The notes beneath the pieces were generated by a model. That model was not told the DNA's origin and ran no database searches. It was given only the letters and a program-made list of their open reading frames with translations. A DNA stretch of 64,000 nucleotides from Brachybacterium endophyticum (GTDB lineage Bacteria > Actinomycetota > Actinomycetes > Actinomycetales > Dermabacteraceae), in NCBI RefSeq assembly GCF_003130585.1, contig NZ_QFKX01000002.1:186001-250000 (forward strand), in the 5' to 3' direction. A program made the translations under genes and the position numbers. Positions 61,566-64,000 of this stretch are shown here, in pieces. The first letter of the stretch is position 1, and the number at the start of each line of letters is the position of its first letter.

Positions 61566-62942
61566 TCAGCCGCGCAGGAACTCCTCGCACGCCCGCGAGA
61601 GGTGCAGAGGATCCGCGACGGCGCACATCTCGCGCACCGAGTGCATCGACAGCAGCGTGATGCCCACGTCGATCGTGGTCATCCCGAGCCGGGTCGCCGT
61701 GATCGGCCCGATGGTCGACCCGCAGGGCATGGCGTTGTTCGAGACGAAGGCCTGCAGCGGCACGTCCGCGCGCTCGCAGGCCTCCGAGAGCGCCGCGGTG
61801 CCCACGGCGTCGCTCGCATAGCGCTGGTTGGCGTTGAGCTTGAGGATCGGCCCGGCGCCCAGCCGCGGGCGGTTCACGGGGTCGTGGCGCTCGGGATAGT
61901 TCGGATGGGCGGCGTGACCGGCGTCGGCCGAGAGCACCATCGAGCCCGCCAGGGCGCGGCGCCGTGAGGCCTCGTCACCGCCCAGGGCCGCGTGCACCCG
62001 GACCAGCACGTCCTCGAGGAACGGTCCGGCCGCGCCGGAGCGGGAGGCGGAGCCGACCTCCTCGTGGTCGTTGGCGACCATCAGCGCGATCGGACGCCCC
62101 GCGCCCGTGCCTGTGCCCGTGCCCGCGTCCGTGCTCGCCTCGTCGCCCGCCTGCCCGTCAGCGGCGCCGTCACCGCGGGCGATCCGCACCAGCGCCTCGG
62201 TCTCTGCGTGCACGGAGGAGAGGTTGTCCAGACGGCCCGAGGCGAGGAACTCCTCGTTCGCGCCGAAGAAGCCGGGCGCCTGCGCATCGACTGTGACCAC
62301 GTCGGTGCCCAGCACCTCGGCCTTCTCGACGCCGGCGCGGCGGGCGAGGATCTCGAGCACGTCGACCTCGCCGAGACCGGCGACCGGCTGCATGTGCTTC
62401 TGCGGGTCCAGGGTGAGTCCCTGGGTGTTCACGCCGCGGTCGAGGTGCACCGCGAGCTGCGGGATCCGCAGCAGCGGACCGGTCTCCACCAGCACCTCGC
62501 GCCCGCCGCGCAGCACCAGGCGTCCGGCCAGCCGCAGCTCACGGTCCAGCCAGGAGTTCTGCAGCACGCCGCCGTAGACTTCGACGCCGACCTGACCGAG
62601 GCCCTCGGCCGCGAGGGCCGGGTCGGGCTTGATCTTCAGCGCCGGGGAGTCGGTGTGTGAGCCGACGATCCGGAACGGCGTGCGTGCATCGGCCGAGGCC
62701 GGTGCCGACCAGGCGATCAGGGACCCGTCGCGCAGCACGTAGCGGTCACCGCCGACGTCGGAAGCAGCCCAGTCCTCGTGCTCGTCCAGGGCCGTGAACC
62801 CCGCCGCCTCCAGGCGTCTCGCGGCCTCGCGGGCGGCGTGGAATGACGAGGGGGACGCGGTGACGAAGGTTCCCAGGTCGCTCGCGAAGGAGCGGGCCTC
62901 GTCGGTGGGGTGGACGGCGGTCTCGGCAGGTGCAGCGGGCAT
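61566..62942 (-). CDS. M18-family aminopeptidase
   Basis: A 458-aa metallo-aminopeptidase of the aspartyl-aminopeptidase type. Metal ligands are visible: His96/Asp98 in VGSHTDSPALKIKP, Asp in LDNLSSVHAETEAL, Glu pair in VANDHEEVGSASRSG, and His near the end in LLSMHSVREM. A Gly/Asp/Thr-rich insert (GQAGDEASTDAGTGTGTGAG, about 263-282) is species-specific. ATG 62942 is chosen by family length; ATG 62993, 8 bp upstream of the SGNH gene's stop on the same strand, would couple the two genes. A ribosome site is weak in both cases. Confidence 0.92.
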   Translation of the reverse strand: MPAAPAETAVHPTDEARSFASDLGTFVTASPSSFHAAREAARRLEAAGFTALDEHEDWAASDVGGDRYVLRDGSLIAWSAPASADARTPFRIVGSHTDSPALKIKPDPALAAEGLGQVGVEVYGGVLQNSWLDRELRLAGRLVLRGGREVLVETGPLLRIPQLAVHLDRGVNTQGLTLDPQKHMQPVAGLGEVDVLEILARRAGVEKAEVLGTDVVTVDAQAPGFFGANEEFLASGRLDNLSSVHAETEALVRIARGDGAADGQAGDEASTDAGTGTGTGAGRPIALMVANDHEEVGSASRSGAAGPFLEDVLVRVHAALGGDEASRRRALAGSMVLSADAGHAAHPNYPERHDPVNRPRLGAGPILKLNANQRYASDAVGTAALSEACERADVPLQAFVSNNAMPCGSTIGPITATRLGMTTIDVGITLLSMHSVREMCAVADPLHLSRACEEFLRG

Positions 62943-62982
62943 GGCCACATCGTTCCACAGCCGGTCGGCCCGTCGGCCGGGT

Positions 62983-64000
62983 TCAGGCCCCATCGTCGGA
63001 GGCCCCCGCGGCGCCCGCGGGCCCGGTGGCCTCCGGGTCCTTCATCGCCACGGTCGCCTCGATCTGCTCCTCGAGCCAGGGGGACATCGTCCTGGAGAAG
63101 GCGTCGCTGACGTGGTAGCTGTCGCGGTAGACGAAGACGTTGCCGACCACGGGGGAGCAGCGCCCCTTCGGGCACAGCACGTCGCCCGCGGGGTCGGCGA
63201 CGCGGATCGGCGCGAAGGGGTCGTCGCTGGCGCGGTCGGCCGCAGGGTTCTGCGCGGCCATGCGGTTGCTCATGTCGTCGCCGCACTCGGCGTCGGCGTC
63301 GGCGTTGTTCCCGCCGTCGCGCAGCACCCGGTAGGCGCAGTCGTAGCGGTTGCCCTCCTCGTTCTTCTTGGGCCAGCGCGGGTTGTCACGCAGCAGCAGG
63401 ACCGGGATCCCGCGCTGCGTGGTCAGGGCGAGCCCGCTGTCCAGGCCCTCGCGGTCCTTCTCGGTGTCGGAGCCGCCGTTGAAGGAGGTGCGCGTCCCCA
63501 TCGTCACCACGACGTCGGGGTCGACCCCGTCCAGCAGGGTCTCCCACGAGGTGTTGACGTCCTTGCACTGGGTCTCGACCGGTTCGGTGGTGAAGGTGCA
63601 GCCGCTGTGGCCGATGTAGTAGACGGCCCAGTTGTGCTTCCGGGCCGCTTTCAGCACCCCGCCGGTGTACTGGCCCGCGTGGGAGTCACCGGTCATCGCG
63701 ACGGTGAGGTCGGGATCGCCCTCGGGCGCAGGCGTGTACCGGCAGGTGACGGTCTCCGGCAGGCCGAGCTCCGTCGTGCAGTCGTCGTCGTAGGTGAGCT
63801 CCGAGGGTTCGGTGGCCTCCTCGAGCCCGGGGATGATCGGGCCGAAGCCGTCGGTCAGAGGGTCGACGGTCCACTGGGCACCAGGGTTGGGGACGTCGGG
63901 CGGCTCCACCTCCTCGCCGTCGCTCGCCGGCGAGGAGGCGGAGGGTGAGGGCGCGGGTGCGGCGACCGTCAGCGAGCGCTCGGTCACCTGCGGGAAGACC
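62983..64000 (-). CDS. SGNH domain of a surface acyltransferase, N-terminus beyond window
   Basis: The C-terminal 339 codons of a longer protein; the frame is open to base 64000. Disordered Pro/Ser/Ala-rich linker first, then an extracytoplasmic SGNH hydrolase-like domain: GDSHAGQY with the catalytic serine, cysteine pairs near CTTELGLPETVTC and GCTFTTEPVETQC, and the closing RDSYHVSDAF with Asp and His. This is the tail of OafA-type acyltransferase-3 proteins; the membrane part should lie upstream. The GTG at 63987 is probably not the true start. O-acylation of a wall polymer is inferred. Confidence 0.82.
   Translation of the reverse strand, partial: VFPQVTERSLTVAAPAPSPSASSPASDGEEVEPPDVPNPGAQWTVDPLTDGFGPIIPGLEEATEPSELTYDDDCTTELGLPETVTCRYTPAPEGDPDLTVAMTGDSHAGQYTGGVLKAARKHNWAVYYIGHSGCTFTTEPVETQCKDVNTSWETLLDGVDPDVVVTMGTRTSFNGGSDTEKDREGLDSGLALTTQRGIPVLLLRDNPRWPKKNEEGNRYDCAYRVLRDGGNNADADAECGDDMSNRMAAQNPAADRASDDPFAPIRVADPAGDVLCPKGRCSPVVGNVFVYRDSYHVSDAFSRTMSPWLEEQIEATVAMKDPEATGPAGAAGASDDGA

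Overview
This is 64 kb of very GC-rich actinobacterial DNA. Gene content and style point to the order Micrococcales, and a Brachybacterium-like (Dermabacteraceae) chromosome is my best guess; the genus is inference. The evidence is the strong GC bias, many GTG starts and one TTG start, many genes that look leaderless (a TANNNT box 6-7 nt before the start codon), an actinobacterial coproporphyrin-dependent haem pathway, FprA-type ferredoxin reductase, ANTAR and RsbU-type regulators, and Tat-type sugar-binding lipoproteins. No phage, insertion sequence, CRISPR array or rRNA operon is visible. Most of the window is ordinary core and accessory chromosome.

Layout. 1-13 kb: the 5' part of a secreted Ig-like surface protein, phosphoglucomutase, an Fpg/Nei glycosylase, two small membrane proteins, a PhoU-like/PiT phosphate-uptake pair, a DUF4126 protein, a YbaK-type deacylase, an unrecognised protein and an M3 oligopeptidase. 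13-18 kb: an SDR enzyme, a ROK regulator and a sugar ABC transporter whose promoter overlaps a ROK-like operator. 18.6-25.2 kb: an alanine-type aminotransferase, a stress SDR, then a compact TetR/Ohr/quinone reductase/DUF1304 locus with two matching operators, and fprA. 25.3-31 kb: a Gfo/Idh oxidoreductase and an AIM24 / ATP-grasp-alpha-E / transglutaminase operon. 31-35.5 kb: two large divergent polytopic membrane proteins and a tRNA with a CAT anticodon. 35.9-46.7 kb: eight haem genes on the minus strand in the order hemE-hemG(cgoX)-hemQ-hemH-hemC-hemD-hemB-hemL, six of the seven junctions overlapping or closely spaced, with hemA divergent. 46.7-52.4 kb: small ORFs, a broken CocE-like gene, an amidohydrolase, a FolP2-like protein, a GAP-family membrane protein and a second Gfo/Idh enzyme. 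52.6-61.5 kb: a stress and signalling island with a PAS-PP2C-HATPase-STAS fusion, a GAF-ANTAR regulator, two flanking degenerate STAS paralogues, a TetR regulator, an SDR, a large-subunit catalase and an isochorismatase-like hydrolase. The window ends with an M18 aminopeptidase and the C-terminal half of an SGNH-type surface acyltransferase.

How the parts work together. The haem cluster encodes every step from glutamyl-tRNA to haem by the coproporphyrin route. The 21-23.6 kb locus looks like a small electrophile/peroxide regulon under its own TetR repressor. The 52-61 kb island joins an apparently self-contained partner-switch protein to catalase and SDR functions, so it probably handles oxidative or envelope stress.

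The least explained signals are: two copies of a 61-bp palindromic element 40 kb apart; a single polypeptide carrying sensor, phosphatase, kinase-like and antagonist domains next to STAS paralogues that lack the phosphorylatable serine; a shared CCGAGCGGTAG element in that island; and a truncated hydrolase meeting an orphan ORF.
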